Assembly (NCBI GenBank): GCA_910585415.1
Contig: CAJUDT010000031.1
Location: forward strand, 1 to 24,006
Length of the DNA stretch: 24,006 nucleotides
Direction of reading: 5' to 3'
DNA from: an uncultured Flavonifractor sp.
GTDB taxonomy: Bacteria > Bacillota > Clostridia > Oscillospirales > Oscillospiraceae
A model generated the notes under the pieces. It had not been told where the DNA came from. It worked only from the letters and a program-made list of their open reading frames with translations, and searched no databases. A program made the translations under genes and the position numbers. Within the stretch, counting starts at the first letter, position 1; each line of letters starts with the position of its first letter. Below, piece by piece: positions 14,853-23,012 of this stretch.

Positions 14853-15872
14853 ATGGCAAAAATGTACTACGAAAAAGACTGCGAGCTGTCCTACCTGAAC
14901 GGCAAAAAAATCGCCATCATCGGCTACGGCTCCCAGGGCCACGCCCACGCGCTGAATCTGCGGGATTCCGGCTGTGATGTGATTGTCGGCCTGCGCAAGG
15001 GCGGCAAAAGCTGGCCGGTGGCCGAGAAGGACGGCTTCCCCGTCATGACCGTGGCCGAGGCCGCAAAGGCCGCCGACATCATCATGATTCTCATCAACGA
15101 CGAGGCCCAGGCCGAGATGTACAAGGCCGAAATCGCCCCCAACCTCACCGAGGGGAAGGCCATCGCCTTTGCCCATGGCTTCAACATCCGCTATCAGCAG
15201 ATTGTCCCCCCCGCCGGTGTAGATGTGTTCATGGCCGCCCCCAAGGGCCCCGGCCACACCGTCCGCTCCCAGTACGTGGGTGGAAAGGGCGTGCCCTGTC
15301 TGGTGGCCGTGGAGCAGAACGCCACCGGCAACGCCTATAAAATCGCCCTGGCCTACATCGCCGGAATCGGCGGCGCCCGGGCCGGCGTCATGGAGACCAC
15401 CTTCCACGACGAGACGGAAACCGACCTCTTCGGTGAGCAGGCCGTCCTGTGCGGCGGCGTGGTGGACCTGATGCGCTGCGGCTTCGAGACTCTGGTGGAG
15501 GCCGGTTACGAGCCCGAGAACGCCTACTTTGAGTGCATCCACGAGATGAAGCTCATCATCGACCTCATCAACAAGGGCGGCGTGGCCATGATGAACTACT
15601 CCATCTCCGACACCGCCGAGTTTGGCGAGTACGTCTCCGGTCCCCGTGTGCTCCCCTACGAGGAAACCAAGAAGAACATGCGCAAGGTCCTGGACGATAT
15701 TCAGGACGGCACCTTCGCCGGCAAGTGGATTGCCGAGAACAAGAACGGCCGCACCTTCTTCAACTCCAAGCGGGCCCAGCTGGCCAAGCACCCCATGGAG
15801 ATCGTGGGCGCGGAGCTGCGCAAGAATATGCTCTGGGGCGACGACCAGGACATGGACACCGCCTCCAACTGA
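14853..15872 (+). CDS. ilvC: Ketol-acid reductoisomerase (class I)
   Basis: A 339-residue class I enzyme that isomerises and reduces acetolactate or acetohydroxybutyrate, the second step of valine/isoleucine synthesis. The Rossmann motif GYGSQGHAHALN is at 24-35. The cofactor loop GLRKGGKSW (46-54) carries Arg, Lys and Ser positions typical of NADPH preference. ETDLFGEQAVLCGG holds the metal-binding Asp/Glu, and CIHEMKLIIDLI is in the knotted C-terminal domain. AAAGGAGTG precedes the ATG. A -10-like TATGAT at 14796-14801 may give extra transcription, but its -35 is poor. Whether ilvC shares the T-box transcript depends on readthrough past the hairpin at 14145-14164. Confidence 0.97.
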   Translation: MAKMYYEKDCELSYLNGKKIAIIGYGSQGHAHALNLRDSGCDVIVGLRKGGKSWPVAEKDGFPVMTVAEAAKAADIIMILINDEAQAEMYKAEIAPNLTEGKAIAFAHGFNIRYQQIVPPAGVDVFMAAPKGPGHTVRSQYVGGKGVPCLVAVEQNATGNAYKIALAYIAGIGGARAGVMETTFHDETETDLFGEQAVLCGGVVDLMRCGFETLVEAGYEPENAYFECIHEMKLIIDLINKGGVAMMNYSISDTAEFGEYVSGPRVLPYEETKKNMRKVLDDIQDGTFAGKWIAENKNGRTFFNSKRAQLAKHPMEIVGAELRKNMLWGDDQDMDTASN

Positions 15873-15890
15873 GTTTCGTGAGGGCTTGCC

Positions 15891-16064
15891 ATGCTTGAAC
15901 TGATTTTGGGCGGCGCGGGCGTGCTCATTATCGCCCTGGCTCTATGCAACCCCCGCTTCTGGAGGGACCTGAAGCGCGGGCACAGCTCCATGGACGATGT
16001 GCTCCAGGAGGGCCGGGAGGACCTGAAGGCCGCTTTCAAGTCCCGGAAGAAGAAGGACGAGTAA
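15891..16064 (+). CDS. 57-residue single-pass membrane microprotein after ilvC
   Basis: ATG 15891 opens a 57-codon frame with GAGGG upstream, 18 bases after the ilvC stop. Residues 1-19 (MLELILGGAGVLIIALALC) form a hydrophobic segment. Residues 20-57 are strongly charged (NPRFWRDLKRGH, then Asp/Glu/Lys, ending SRKKKDE). The positive-inside rule predicts a cytoplasmic C-terminus. It shares codon use with ilvC and ends 33 bases before a strong terminator, so it looks like the true last gene of the transcript. I do not recognise a family. The region between the helix and tail could be an amphipathic helix. Confidence 0.72.
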   Translation: MLELILGGAGVLIIALALCNPRFWRDLKRGHSSMDDVLQEGREDLKAAFKSRKKKDE

Positions 16065-16096
16065 GCCGCACTACCGCCGGTTTTCAACAAAGCAGC

Positions 16097-16134
16097 AAAA
16101 CAGCCAGTCTGGTTTTGGTCAGACTGGCTGTTTT
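16097..16134. terminator. Strong bidirectional terminator between the ilv cluster and znuB
   Basis: An 11-bp perfect stem (16101-16111 with 16120-16130) closes an 8-base loop. AAAA precedes and TTTTT follows, giving a T-run in both directions. It ends the plus-strand ilv transcript and the minus-strand znu operon. Confidence 0.93.
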
Positions 16135-16143
16135 TGTATTGAT

Positions 16144-16992
16144 TCAGAGCCGGCGCTTCCGCAGTAAGAAGGTGAGCAGGAACCACCCGGCCAGATAGAG
16201 GGTGATGGAGGCTCCGGCGGAGGAGCCGATATAATAGGCGGTCATGAGCCCCGCCACCCCCGCCGCCAGAGCGCCCAGCACCGAGCACAGGTGATATTCC
16301 CGCATATTCCGGGCCACGTTCCGGGCCGCCGCCGCCGGGAGGACCAGCAGGGAATTGATGACCAGCAGCCCCACCCAGGTCATGGACACCGTCACCACCA
16401 GGGCGATGGCGGCGGAGAATACCGCCTCCTGCCAAAAGACCCGGATGCCCCGGCTGTCCGCCAAGGCGGGGTGGATGGAGGACAGCATCAGCCGGTTGAA
16501 GGAGCACACCCACAGCCCCGCCGCCGCCGCCAGAATGCAGAACAGCAGGGCAATCTTTCCCGGCTCCACACTGAGGATATCTCCAATGAGCAGGTTGTTG
16601 AATTTGGTAAAGCTCCCCCCGTCCAGGGTGGCGATGAAAATGCCCAGGGCCACGGCGGTGGAGGAAAAGACCCCAATCACCGTATCGCTGGCCATATCGG
16701 AGCGCCGCCGCACATAGGTAAAGAGCACCGCGAAGGCCAGAGAGAGCAGCACCGCCGCCCACATGGGGTCGGCCAGCCCGCACAGAGCCCCGATGGCAAT
16801 CCCCGTAAAGGCCGAGTGGCCCAGGGCGTCGGAAAAGAAGGACATGCGGCTCTCCACCACCATGGTGGACAGCAGGCCGAAAAGGGGAGAAATCACCAGA
16901 ATGGCCAGGAGGGCGTTTTTCATAAAAAACATGGAGCCTGGCTGGGCCCACTCAAAGGGCAGCAGGTCCACAATCGTATACCAAAGGTTCAC
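16144..16992 (-). CDS. znuB: Zinc/manganese ABC transporter permease
   Basis: A 282-residue ABC-3 family membrane protein with about eight hydrophobic segments. DALGHSAFTGIAIG near 36-49 and SMTWVGLLVINSLLVLPAAA near the C-terminal third are family signatures. It forms the channel through which ZnuC-driven transport moves the metal delivered by ZnuA. The start overlaps the znuC stop by four bases (ATGA). The C-terminus is a basic stretch (LLRKRRL). Confidence 0.92.
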   Translation of the reverse strand: MNLWYTIVDLLPFEWAQPGSMFFMKNALLAILVISPLFGLLSTMVVESRMSFFSDALGHSAFTGIAIGALCGLADPMWAAVLLSLAFAVLFTYVRRRSDMASDTVIGVFSSTAVALGIFIATLDGGSFTKFNNLLIGDILSVEPGKIALLFCILAAAAGLWVCSFNRLMLSSIHPALADSRGIRVFWQEAVFSAAIALVVTVSMTWVGLLVINSLLVLPAAAARNVARNMREYHLCSVLGALAAGVAGLMTAYYIGSSAGASITLYLAGWFLLTFLLRKRRL

Positions 16993-17759
16993 GCGCTCCC
17001 CCCCTTTCCCAAATCCAGGTGGAACACCGCCCGAAATTCCGCCGAGGCCAGCACCTCCCCCGGCGTACCCACCCGCAGGACCTCCGTGTTCAGCAAAATC
17101 ACCTTGTCCGCGTACTGGTCCAGGGTGGCGAAGTCGTGGGTGGACAGGAGGATGGACAAATCGTACCGGGTGCGAATCTCATCCAGCATGTCCAGCAGCT
17201 GCTTTTCTCCGTCGATGTCCACCCCGGAGAGGGGCTCGTCCAGCACGAGGATATGGGGCAGGGGCTCCAGCGCCAGGGCCAGGAGCACCCGCTGAAGCTC
17301 TCCGCCGGAGAGGGCCCCCATGCGCTTGTCCATGAGCCCGTCCCCGTGGACCCGCGCCAGGCAGTCCGCCACCCGCCGCCGGAGCTTCCTCGGGGCGGGC
17401 AGGAACACCGGCCAGTCGGACACGGCGGCGGCAAAGAAGTCAAAGACGCTCACCGGGTCCCCCCGGTCGAATACCGGGGACTGGGGCACATAGCCAATGA
17501 GAGGCCGGGTCTTATCCCCGCCCGCCCGCTGGAACTGGATGCTCCCGGTGTGGGGGGCCTGCCCCAGGATGGAGCGGAACAGGGAGCTCTTTCCCGCCCC
17601 GTTGGGGCCAATCAGGGCCACAATCTCCCCGCAGTGGAGGTGGAAGGACACGTTCCGAAGCACGTCCTCCCCCCCGAAGCTGACCCCCAAATCGGTAATT
17701 TGCAGGCAGCAGGTCCCCGCGCAGCCGGGGCCGGTGTCCTTATGTCTGTGTACGCTCAT
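16989..17759 (-). CDS. znuC: Zinc/manganese ABC transporter ATP-binding protein
   Basis: A 256-residue ATPase with all expected motifs: Walker A GPNGAGKSS (51-59), Q-loop GYVPQSP, signature LSGGELQRV (about 150), Walker B ILVLDEPLSGVD, and H-loop STHDF (about 206). A 17-residue N-terminal extension contains CAGTCC and is not typical; its start follows the znuA stop with a four-base overlap. An internal start is possible but has no better ribosome site. It energises ZnuB at the inner membrane face. Confidence 0.93.
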   Translation of the reverse strand: MSVHRHKDTGPGCAGTCCLQITDLGVSFGGEDVLRNVSFHLHCGEIVALIGPNGAGKSSLFRSILGQAPHTGSIQFQRAGGDKTRPLIGYVPQSPVFDRGDPVSVFDFFAAAVSDWPVFLPAPRKLRRRVADCLARVHGDGLMDKRMGALSGGELQRVLLALALEPLPHILVLDEPLSGVDIDGEKQLLDMLDEIRTRYDLSILLSTHDFATLDQYADKVILLNTEVLRVGTPGEVLASAEFRAVFHLDLGKGGSA

Positions 17760-18643
17760 CCCAGGGCCTCCAAAATGGTGTCGGTGTTGTGCTTCATGGC
17801 GTCGAGGTAGGGCTGTATGCCGGAGCCCTCACCGCTCATTATCATGTCCAGCTGATAAATCTCCGCCCCCGTCTCCCGGGCAATGGCGCGGGCGGCGGCG
17901 TCGGAGCCGTTCTTCTCGGTGAAAATCGCCGGAATATCGTACTCCCGCACAAGGGCGGCAATCTCCTTGATTTCGGCGGCGCTGGCGGTGCTCCCCTCTT
18001 CTTCCTCCACGGATTTCAGCAGAGTGAGGCCGTTGTCCAAGGCGAAATACTGAAACCCGTCGTGAAAGGTAATCAGATAGGGGCAGGCCAGCTCCGCTTC
18101 TTTCAAGGGGTCGTCGGGCAGGAGGCGAATGGCCGCCTGCATCTGCTGGGTGTAAACCTCCCCGTGGTCCGGGTCCAGGGCGGACAGGCCCTGAGCAATG
18201 TTGTGCAGCATCACCACAGCGGCCTCCTCCACCAGCCAGAAATGGGGGTCGTACTCCGTCTCATGGTGGTGGCCCTCGTGGCCCAGGGCGGGGAGAAGCG
18301 CAATGTCCTGGGAGCAGTCAATGACCGCAGCGGCGGACGCGGACAGGGCGTCCTCCAAAAAGTCCTCCAGCCCCCCGCCGTTGAGCAGGAGCACATCGGC
18401 CCGCTCGATGGCCTTCATGTCCTGGACGGTGAGGGTGTAGTCATGGAGGCAGGCGGTGGGCTGATTGACCAACAGCTCCACCTCCACCCCGTCCACCCCC
18501 TCGGCGACGGCGGTGGCGAAGAGGTAAATGGGATAGGTGGAGGCCAGCACATGAAGGGCGCCGTCCTCCGCCGGGCGGGGCGGGGCACAGGACGCCAGCA
18601 GCGCCAGAAGCCCCGCCAGCAGGAGGATAAATCTCTGTTTCAT
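17756..18643 (-). CDS. znuA: Metal-binding lipoprotein of the ZnuA family
   Basis: A 295-residue solute-binding lipoprotein. The lipobox LLASC places the lipidated cysteine at 19. The three histidine ligands fit CLHDY, YDPHFW and TFHDGF; the acidic fourth is the Asp in YQLDMIM. The loop GHEGHHHETE before the second histidine is His- and acid-rich, typical of zinc- rather than manganese-binding members. It captures the metal outside the membrane for ZnuBC. AAGGAG precedes the ATG, and the promoter is at 18674-18702. I see no Zur-like palindrome, so its regulation is unclear. Confidence 0.93.
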   Translation of the reverse strand: MKQRFILLLAGLLALLASCAPPRPAEDGALHVLASTYPIYLFATAVAEGVDGVEVELLVNQPTACLHDYTLTVQDMKAIERADVLLLNGGGLEDFLEDALSASAAAVIDCSQDIALLPALGHEGHHHETEYDPHFWLVEEAAVVMLHNIAQGLSALDPDHGEVYTQQMQAAIRLLPDDPLKEAELACPYLITFHDGFQYFALDNGLTLLKSVEEEEGSTASAAEIKEIAALVREYDIPAIFTEKNGSDAAARAIARETGAEIYQLDMIMSGEGSGIQPYLDAMKHNTDTILEALG

Positions 18644-18673
18644 AGGTACTCCTTATTTTATGTTATTTTCTCT

Positions 18674-18702
18674 ATTATACGCCAAAGGGCCGCGTTTGTA
18701 AA
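18674..18702 (-). promoter_or_regulatory. Promoter of the znuACB operon
   Basis: On the minus strand TTTACA and a perfect TATAAT are 17 bases apart. The -10 box lies about 30 bases before the znuA start. No clear dyad overlaps it. Confidence 0.8.
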
Positions 18703-18725
18703 ATAGGAGTTTTTCCTGGGGCCCC

Positions 18726-18755
18726 TTGTCAGCGGGCGGGGCAGTATGATAAGAT
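18726..18755 (+). promoter_or_regulatory. Possible promoter of the ABC-F gene
   Basis: TTGTCA and TAAGAT are 18 bases apart, about 31 bases before the ABC-F start. The spacing and -10 are acceptable, not strong; it is divergent from the znu promoter. Confidence 0.5.
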
Positions 18756-18786
18756 ACAAGCACGTGAATCTTGGAGGGAATCCGCT

Positions 18787-20580
18787 ATGCTGCTTTCAGC
18801 CGAAGCTGTAACAAAAACCTATGGCGACCGCACCCTGCTGGATGGAGTCTCCCTTTACCTGGAGAAGGGGGATAAGGTGGGGGTGGTGGGCCTCAACGGC
18901 GGGGGGAAATCCACCCTGCTGCGCCTGCTGGCCGGGGCGGAGGAGCCCGACGGCGGCTCCGTCCTCCGGGACCCCAACGTCCGGCTGGAATACCTCCCCC
19001 AGGCCCCGAAATTCGAGCCCTCCCGCACCGTTCTGGAGCAGGTGCTCCTGGGCCTCTCCCAGGAACATCGCGCCCTGGCCGAGTACGAGGCCAAGGCCAC
19101 CCTCACCCGCCTGGGAGTCCGCCGGTTCGACCAGCCCATGGGGGAGCTCTCCGGCGGGGAGCGGAGACGGGCGGCGCTGGCGGCGGTGCTCTCCCGCCCC
19201 TGCGACGTGCTCCTGTTGGACGAGCCCACCAACCACCTGGACAGTGACATGGTCCTCTGGCTGGAGGACACCTTGAAGGCCTGGAGAGGGGCTTTGGTGA
19301 TGGTCACCCACGACCGCTATTTCCTGGAGCGCATCGCGGGGCGCATTGCCGAGGTGGACCGGGGGAGCCTCTACCTCTACGAGGGCAACTATGACAAATT
19401 CCTGGAGCGCAAGGCCCAGCGGGAGGAAAGCGCCCTTGCCTCCGAGCGCAAGCGGCAGGCCATACTCCGCCGGGAGTATCAATGGGTCATGCAGGGTCCC
19501 ACCGCCCGGGGCACCAAGAGCCGGGAGCGCCTGGAGCGCTATGAGGCCCTCAAGGCCCAGACCGGGCCGGAGGAAAAAACTGCCTTGGAACTTTCCGCCC
19601 GCTCCAGCCGTCTAGGAAAAAAGACCATCACCTTAGCGGGCGTGGGCAAGGCTTTCGGAACCCGCACCGTCCTGCGGGATTTCAGCTGCCAGCTCCTGCG
19701 GGACGACCGCATTGGCATCGTGGGGGCCAACGGCAGCGGGAAATCCACCCTGCTCCACCTGATTGCCGGGGTGCTCCCCCCGGACAGCGGGACCGTGGAG
19801 GTGGGCGAGACGGTCCGTATGGGCTACTTCCGCCAGGAGGTCCCCCAGATGGACGGAAGTACCCGAGTCATCGACTACGTGCGGGACATCGGCGAGCGCA
19901 TCGAAACCCCCGAGGGCATGGTCACCGCCTCCCAGCTTCTGGAACAGTTCCTGTTCCCCGCGCCGGTCCAGTGGAGCCCCATCGGGAAGCTCTCCGGCGG
20001 GGAGAAGCGGAGGCTCTATCTGCTCTCCATCCTGGCCGCCGCCCCCAACGTCCTGCTGCTGGACGAGCCCACCAACGACCTGGACCTGGAGACGCTCGCG
20101 GTGCTGGAGGATTACTTGGAGACCTTCCCCGGCCCGGTGGTGGCCGTCTCCCACGACCGGTACTTTCTGGACCGGGTGGTCCGGCGGGTCTTTGCTGTGG
20201 AGCCGGACGGACAGGTCCGGGCCTACCCCGGCGGGTATACCGAATACCTGACCGCCCGGCGGGCGGAGGAAACCGCCAAGGCCCCCAAACCCTCCGCCCC
20301 GGAGCGCCCCCGCTCCGCTCCCCCCAAGAAGCTGAAATTCACCTTCAAGGAGCAGCGGGAATTTGAGCACATCGACGCGGAAATCGCCGCCCTGGAGGGG
20401 GAGCTGGCCGCCAATCAGGCCCAGCAGGCCCAGCAGGCCAGCGACTATGTGGCCCTCCAGGCCCTCCAGGACCAGGAGGACGCTCTGGAAGCCGCCCTGG
20501 AGGCAAAAATGGAGCGCTGGGTCTACCTGAACGACCTGGCGGAGCGAATCGCCCAGCAGGAGGCCCAGCGGCGAACATAA
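18787..20580 (+). CDS. ABC-F family ATPase (Uup-like)
   Basis: A 597-residue protein with two ABC domains and no membrane segment. First domain: Walker A GLNGGGKS (35-42), signature LSGGERRR (121-128), Walker B LLLDEPTNHLD. Second: Walker A GANGSGKS near 313, signature LSGGEKRR near 402, LLLDEPTNDLD. The linker between them (about 205-265) has the basic RGTKSRERLER sequence typical of the tRNA-contacting motif. The last 90 residues are a charged, Gln/Ala-rich coiled coil as in Uup. Only about 80 residues separate the first Walker A from its signature, shorter than in EttA or Uup, so there is no arm insertion. ABC-F proteins act on the ribosome; which role (quality control or drug protection) is undecided. 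GGAGGGAA precedes the ATG. Confidence 0.9.
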   Translation: MLLSAEAVTKTYGDRTLLDGVSLYLEKGDKVGVVGLNGGGKSTLLRLLAGAEEPDGGSVLRDPNVRLEYLPQAPKFEPSRTVLEQVLLGLSQEHRALAEYEAKATLTRLGVRRFDQPMGELSGGERRRAALAAVLSRPCDVLLLDEPTNHLDSDMVLWLEDTLKAWRGALVMVTHDRYFLERIAGRIAEVDRGSLYLYEGNYDKFLERKAQREESALASERKRQAILRREYQWVMQGPTARGTKSRERLERYEALKAQTGPEEKTALELSARSSRLGKKTITLAGVGKAFGTRTVLRDFSCQLLRDDRIGIVGANGSGKSTLLHLIAGVLPPDSGTVEVGETVRMGYFRQEVPQMDGSTRVIDYVRDIGERIETPEGMVTASQLLEQFLFPAPVQWSPIGKLSGGEKRRLYLLSILAAAPNVLLLDEPTNDLDLETLAVLEDYLETFPGPVVAVSHDRYFLDRVVRRVFAVEPDGQVRAYPGGYTEYLTARRAEETAKAPKPSAPERPRSAPPKKLKFTFKEQREFEHIDAEIAALEGELAANQAQQAQQASDYVALQALQDQEDALEAALEAKMERWVYLNDLAERIAQQEAQRRT

Positions 20581-20598
20581 GAAAAAAGGAGAACTGCC

Positions 20599-22272
20599 AT
20601 GTACAATCTGTTAAAATCCCTGGTATCCCTGGCCTTGGCGGGTCTGCTGACTCTGCCGGGCGTGACCCCGGCGGGGTCCGTGGAGCGCTCCGGGCAGGAG
20701 GAATTTCGCGCCGTCTGGGTGGCCACCGTGTACAACCTGGACTACCCCTCCAAAGGCACCGCCAATGCCGCCGCCCTCCGGCGGGAGGCCGATGAAATCT
20801 TGCAGACCTGCGCCCAATGGGGCATGAATGCCGTCATCCTCCAGGTGCGCCCCACCTGCGACGCTTTCTACCCCTCCCAATTGTTCCCCTGGAGCCGCTA
20901 CCTCACCGGCACACCGGGGACTGCCCCCACCGGGGGCTTCGACCCCCTGGCCTACTGGGTGGAGCAGGCCCATGCCCTGGGGCTGGAGCTCCACGCCTGG
21001 GTGAACCCCTACCGGGTGACCCGGGGGGGCGAGGCGGAGACCTCCACCCTCTCCCCGGATAACCCGGCGGTCCTCCACCCGGACTGGGTGGTGGAGTATG
21101 AGGACAATTATTACCTGAACCCCGGCCTGCCCCAGGTCCGGGAGCTGGTCATTCAGGGGGCCGAGGAGCTGGCCCGCAATTACGACATTGACGGCATTCA
21201 CCTGGACGACTACTTTTACCCCGGCTCCGATTTTGACGATGCCGCCGCCTTTGCCCAGTACGGCGGGCGGTTTGGGGATATCGGCGATTGGCGGCGGGAA
21301 AACGTCAACCTGCTGGTGAAAACCCTGGGGGAACGGCTCCACGCCATCGACCCGGATTTGTCTTACGGTATCAGCCCCTCCGGGGTGTGGGGGGACAGCC
21401 GGAATCTGCCGGGGGGCTCCGCCACCACCGGCGGCTATGAGAGCTACCACGCCTCCTATGCCGACAGCCGAAAATGGGTCCAAGAGGGCTGGATTGACTA
21501 CATATGCCCCCAAATTTATTGGTACATCGGCCACAAAAGTATGGATTACAGCGCCATTGCCCGCTGGTGGGCGGCTACCACAGCGGGAACCGACGTGAAG
21601 CTCTATGTGGGCATGGCGGACTATCAGGCGGGCAGCAGCGACCCGGAAAGCCCCTGGTACGGCACACAGGCCATTCAGGACCAGCTGGCCCTGAACGATA
21701 CCCTCCCCCAGGTGACGGGCGAGGTGCATTTCCGGTATAAGCTCATCGCCGCCAATGCCGGACTGACCAATCTATACCAGCAGGTGTACGGAAAGGGAAT
21801 CCCCCCCTCCACCCTCTCCCAGCGGGGGACCGCCTACGCCACCAGTTATTCGATTCTGGTGGACGGCAAACCGGTTTCCTTTGACGCTTACGCCCTGAAG
21901 GACGCCAGCGGCAACGACACCAATTACCTCAAGCTCCGGGACGTGGCCCATGTGCTCAACGGCACCGCCGCTCAGTTCGACGTCACCTGGGACGAGCGCC
22001 GCAGTACGATTATGCTCAACCCAGGCACCCCCTACCGCTCCCCCAACGGAAGCGAGATGTCCACGCCCTTCTCCGGCGACCAGAGTTATACCCGTTCCAA
22101 TTCCGCCGTGCTGGTGGGTACGGACACGGTACACCTGAGCGCTATCACCCTCACCGATGCCAACGGCGGCGGCTATACCTACTTCCAGCTCCGGGAGCTG
22201 GGGGAGGCGCTGGGCTTCGGCGTGGAGTGGGACGCTCAGGCGGGGGCGATTCTGATTCAGACGGACGGTTGA
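20599..22272 (+). CDS. Secreted GHL10 (DUF187)-type glycosyl hydrolase-like protein with copper-amine-oxidase-like tail
   Basis: A 557-residue exported protein. Residues 1-26 are a signal peptide. Residues about 35-390 are the GHL10/DUF187 barrel, seen in EEFRAVWVATVYNLDYPSK, GMNAVILQVRPTCDAFYPS, LHAWVNPYRV, YDIDGIHLDDYFYPG (probable acid residues) and WIDYICPQIYWYIG. Family members such as E. coli DigH cleave denuded peptidoglycan glycan. Residues about 410-557 look like a copper-amine-oxidase-like domain (ILVDGKPVSFDAYALKD, YLKLRDVAHVLNG, YFQLRELGEALGFGVEWD). It follows the ABC-F gene by 18 bases and is probably co-transcribed. GGAGAAC precedes the ATG. Substrate is inferred from family only. 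Confidence 0.88.
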   Translation: MYNLLKSLVSLALAGLLTLPGVTPAGSVERSGQEEFRAVWVATVYNLDYPSKGTANAAALRREADEILQTCAQWGMNAVILQVRPTCDAFYPSQLFPWSRYLTGTPGTAPTGGFDPLAYWVEQAHALGLELHAWVNPYRVTRGGEAETSTLSPDNPAVLHPDWVVEYEDNYYLNPGLPQVRELVIQGAEELARNYDIDGIHLDDYFYPGSDFDDAAAFAQYGGRFGDIGDWRRENVNLLVKTLGERLHAIDPDLSYGISPSGVWGDSRNLPGGSATTGGYESYHASYADSRKWVQEGWIDYICPQIYWYIGHKSMDYSAIARWWAATTAGTDVKLYVGMADYQAGSSDPESPWYGTQAIQDQLALNDTLPQVTGEVHFRYKLIAANAGLTNLYQQVYGKGIPPSTLSQRGTAYATSYSILVDGKPVSFDAYALKDASGNDTNYLKLRDVAHVLNGTAAQFDVTWDERRSTIMLNPGTPYRSPNGSEMSTPFSGDQSYTRSNSAVLVGTDTVHLSAITLTDANGGGYTYFQLRELGEALGFGVEWDAQAGAILIQTDG

Positions 22273-22314
22273 TTTTTTCCAGGTCGAAGTCTGACGCTCT
22301 TGTGGGAATGTCTA

Positions 22315-22343
22315 GTGACTTCCATTGCATTATGGGGTATACT
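22315..22343 (+). promoter_or_regulatory. Promoter of the DUF308 gene
   Basis: GTGACT and TATACT are 17 bases apart. The -10 matches the consensus in five of six bases; the -35 matches four. It lies 22 bases before the GTG start. Confidence 0.55.
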
Positions 22344-22365
22344 AGGACCAAAGGAGGGGTTTCTC

Positions 22366-22947
22366 GTGAAGGAAACTATCAAAAATTGGAAGGTCAGCTT
22401 TCTTTTGGCCGCTGTGCTCTATCTCGTGTTGGGGCTGGTGCTGCTGCTCTGGCCGGGGACCACGGCGGCGGTCATCTGTTACGCCTTTGGCGGTATCCTG
22501 GTGGTCTATGGCGCGGCGGCGATTCTGAGCTTCTTCCTCAGCCGGGCGGCGGCTTTCGTCTTTGACCTGTTTTTGGGGATTGCGGCGCTGGCGCTGGGGA
22601 TTTTCCTGCTGGTGCGTCCGCAGGTCATTATCTCCATTCTCCCCATCGTGCTGGGGCTGTTCATCCTGGTGGACGGCCTGCTGAACCTGCTGCGGGCCTT
22701 TGAGCTGCGGCGGCTGGAGTACCAGCGGTGGGGGGTCAGTCTGGCTCTGTCGCTTATCTCGCTGGCGCTGGGGCTGGTGATCCTCTTCCACCCCTATTTG
22801 GCGGCGGAGGCCCTGGTGATGGTCATTGGCGGCGTGTTCATCTATGAGGGCGTCAGCGATATCTGGACCATTTTCATGGTAGGCCGCCTCACCAAAGAGC
22901 TGCGCAAGCGGATGCCCATCGAGGTGGACCCGATTGACGTGGAGTAA
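22366..22947 (+). CDS. HdeD/DUF308-family membrane protein
   Basis: A 193-residue protein with six hydrophobic segments in three repeated pairs, as in HdeD-like DUF308 proteins. Family features include VLGLVLLLWPGTT, LALGIFLLVRPQV and LGLVILFHPYLAA, where each helix pair ends with a proline-containing turn. The C-terminal tail (GRLTKELRKRMPIEVDPIDVE) is charged and cytoplasmic. Function is unknown; HdeD is linked to acid stress in E. coli, which may not apply here. GTG 22366 follows AAAGGAGGGG, so it was chosen over a TTG 66 bases upstream that lies before the promoter -10 box. Confidence 0.87.
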   Translation: MKETIKNWKVSFLLAAVLYLVLGLVLLLWPGTTAAVICYAFGGILVVYGAAAILSFFLSRAAAFVFDLFLGIAALALGIFLLVRPQVIISILPIVLGLFILVDGLLNLLRAFELRRLEYQRWGVSLALSLISLALGLVILFHPYLAAEALVMVIGGVFIYEGVSDIWTIFMVGRLTKELRKRMPIEVDPIDVE

Positions 22948-22958
22948 ATAACGTGCAG

Positions 22959-22997
22959 GGCCCGGTTCCGTACAAGGAACCGGGCCTATTTTGTTTG
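22959..22997 (+). terminator. Terminator of the DUF308 gene
   Basis: A perfect 11-bp stem (22959-22969 with 22976-22986) closes a GTACAA loop and is followed by TATTTTGTTTG. It lies 12 bases past the stop and 27 bases beyond the convergent hydrolase stop. Confidence 0.88.
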
Positions 22998-23012
22998 ATT
23001 GATATTGTGCTT

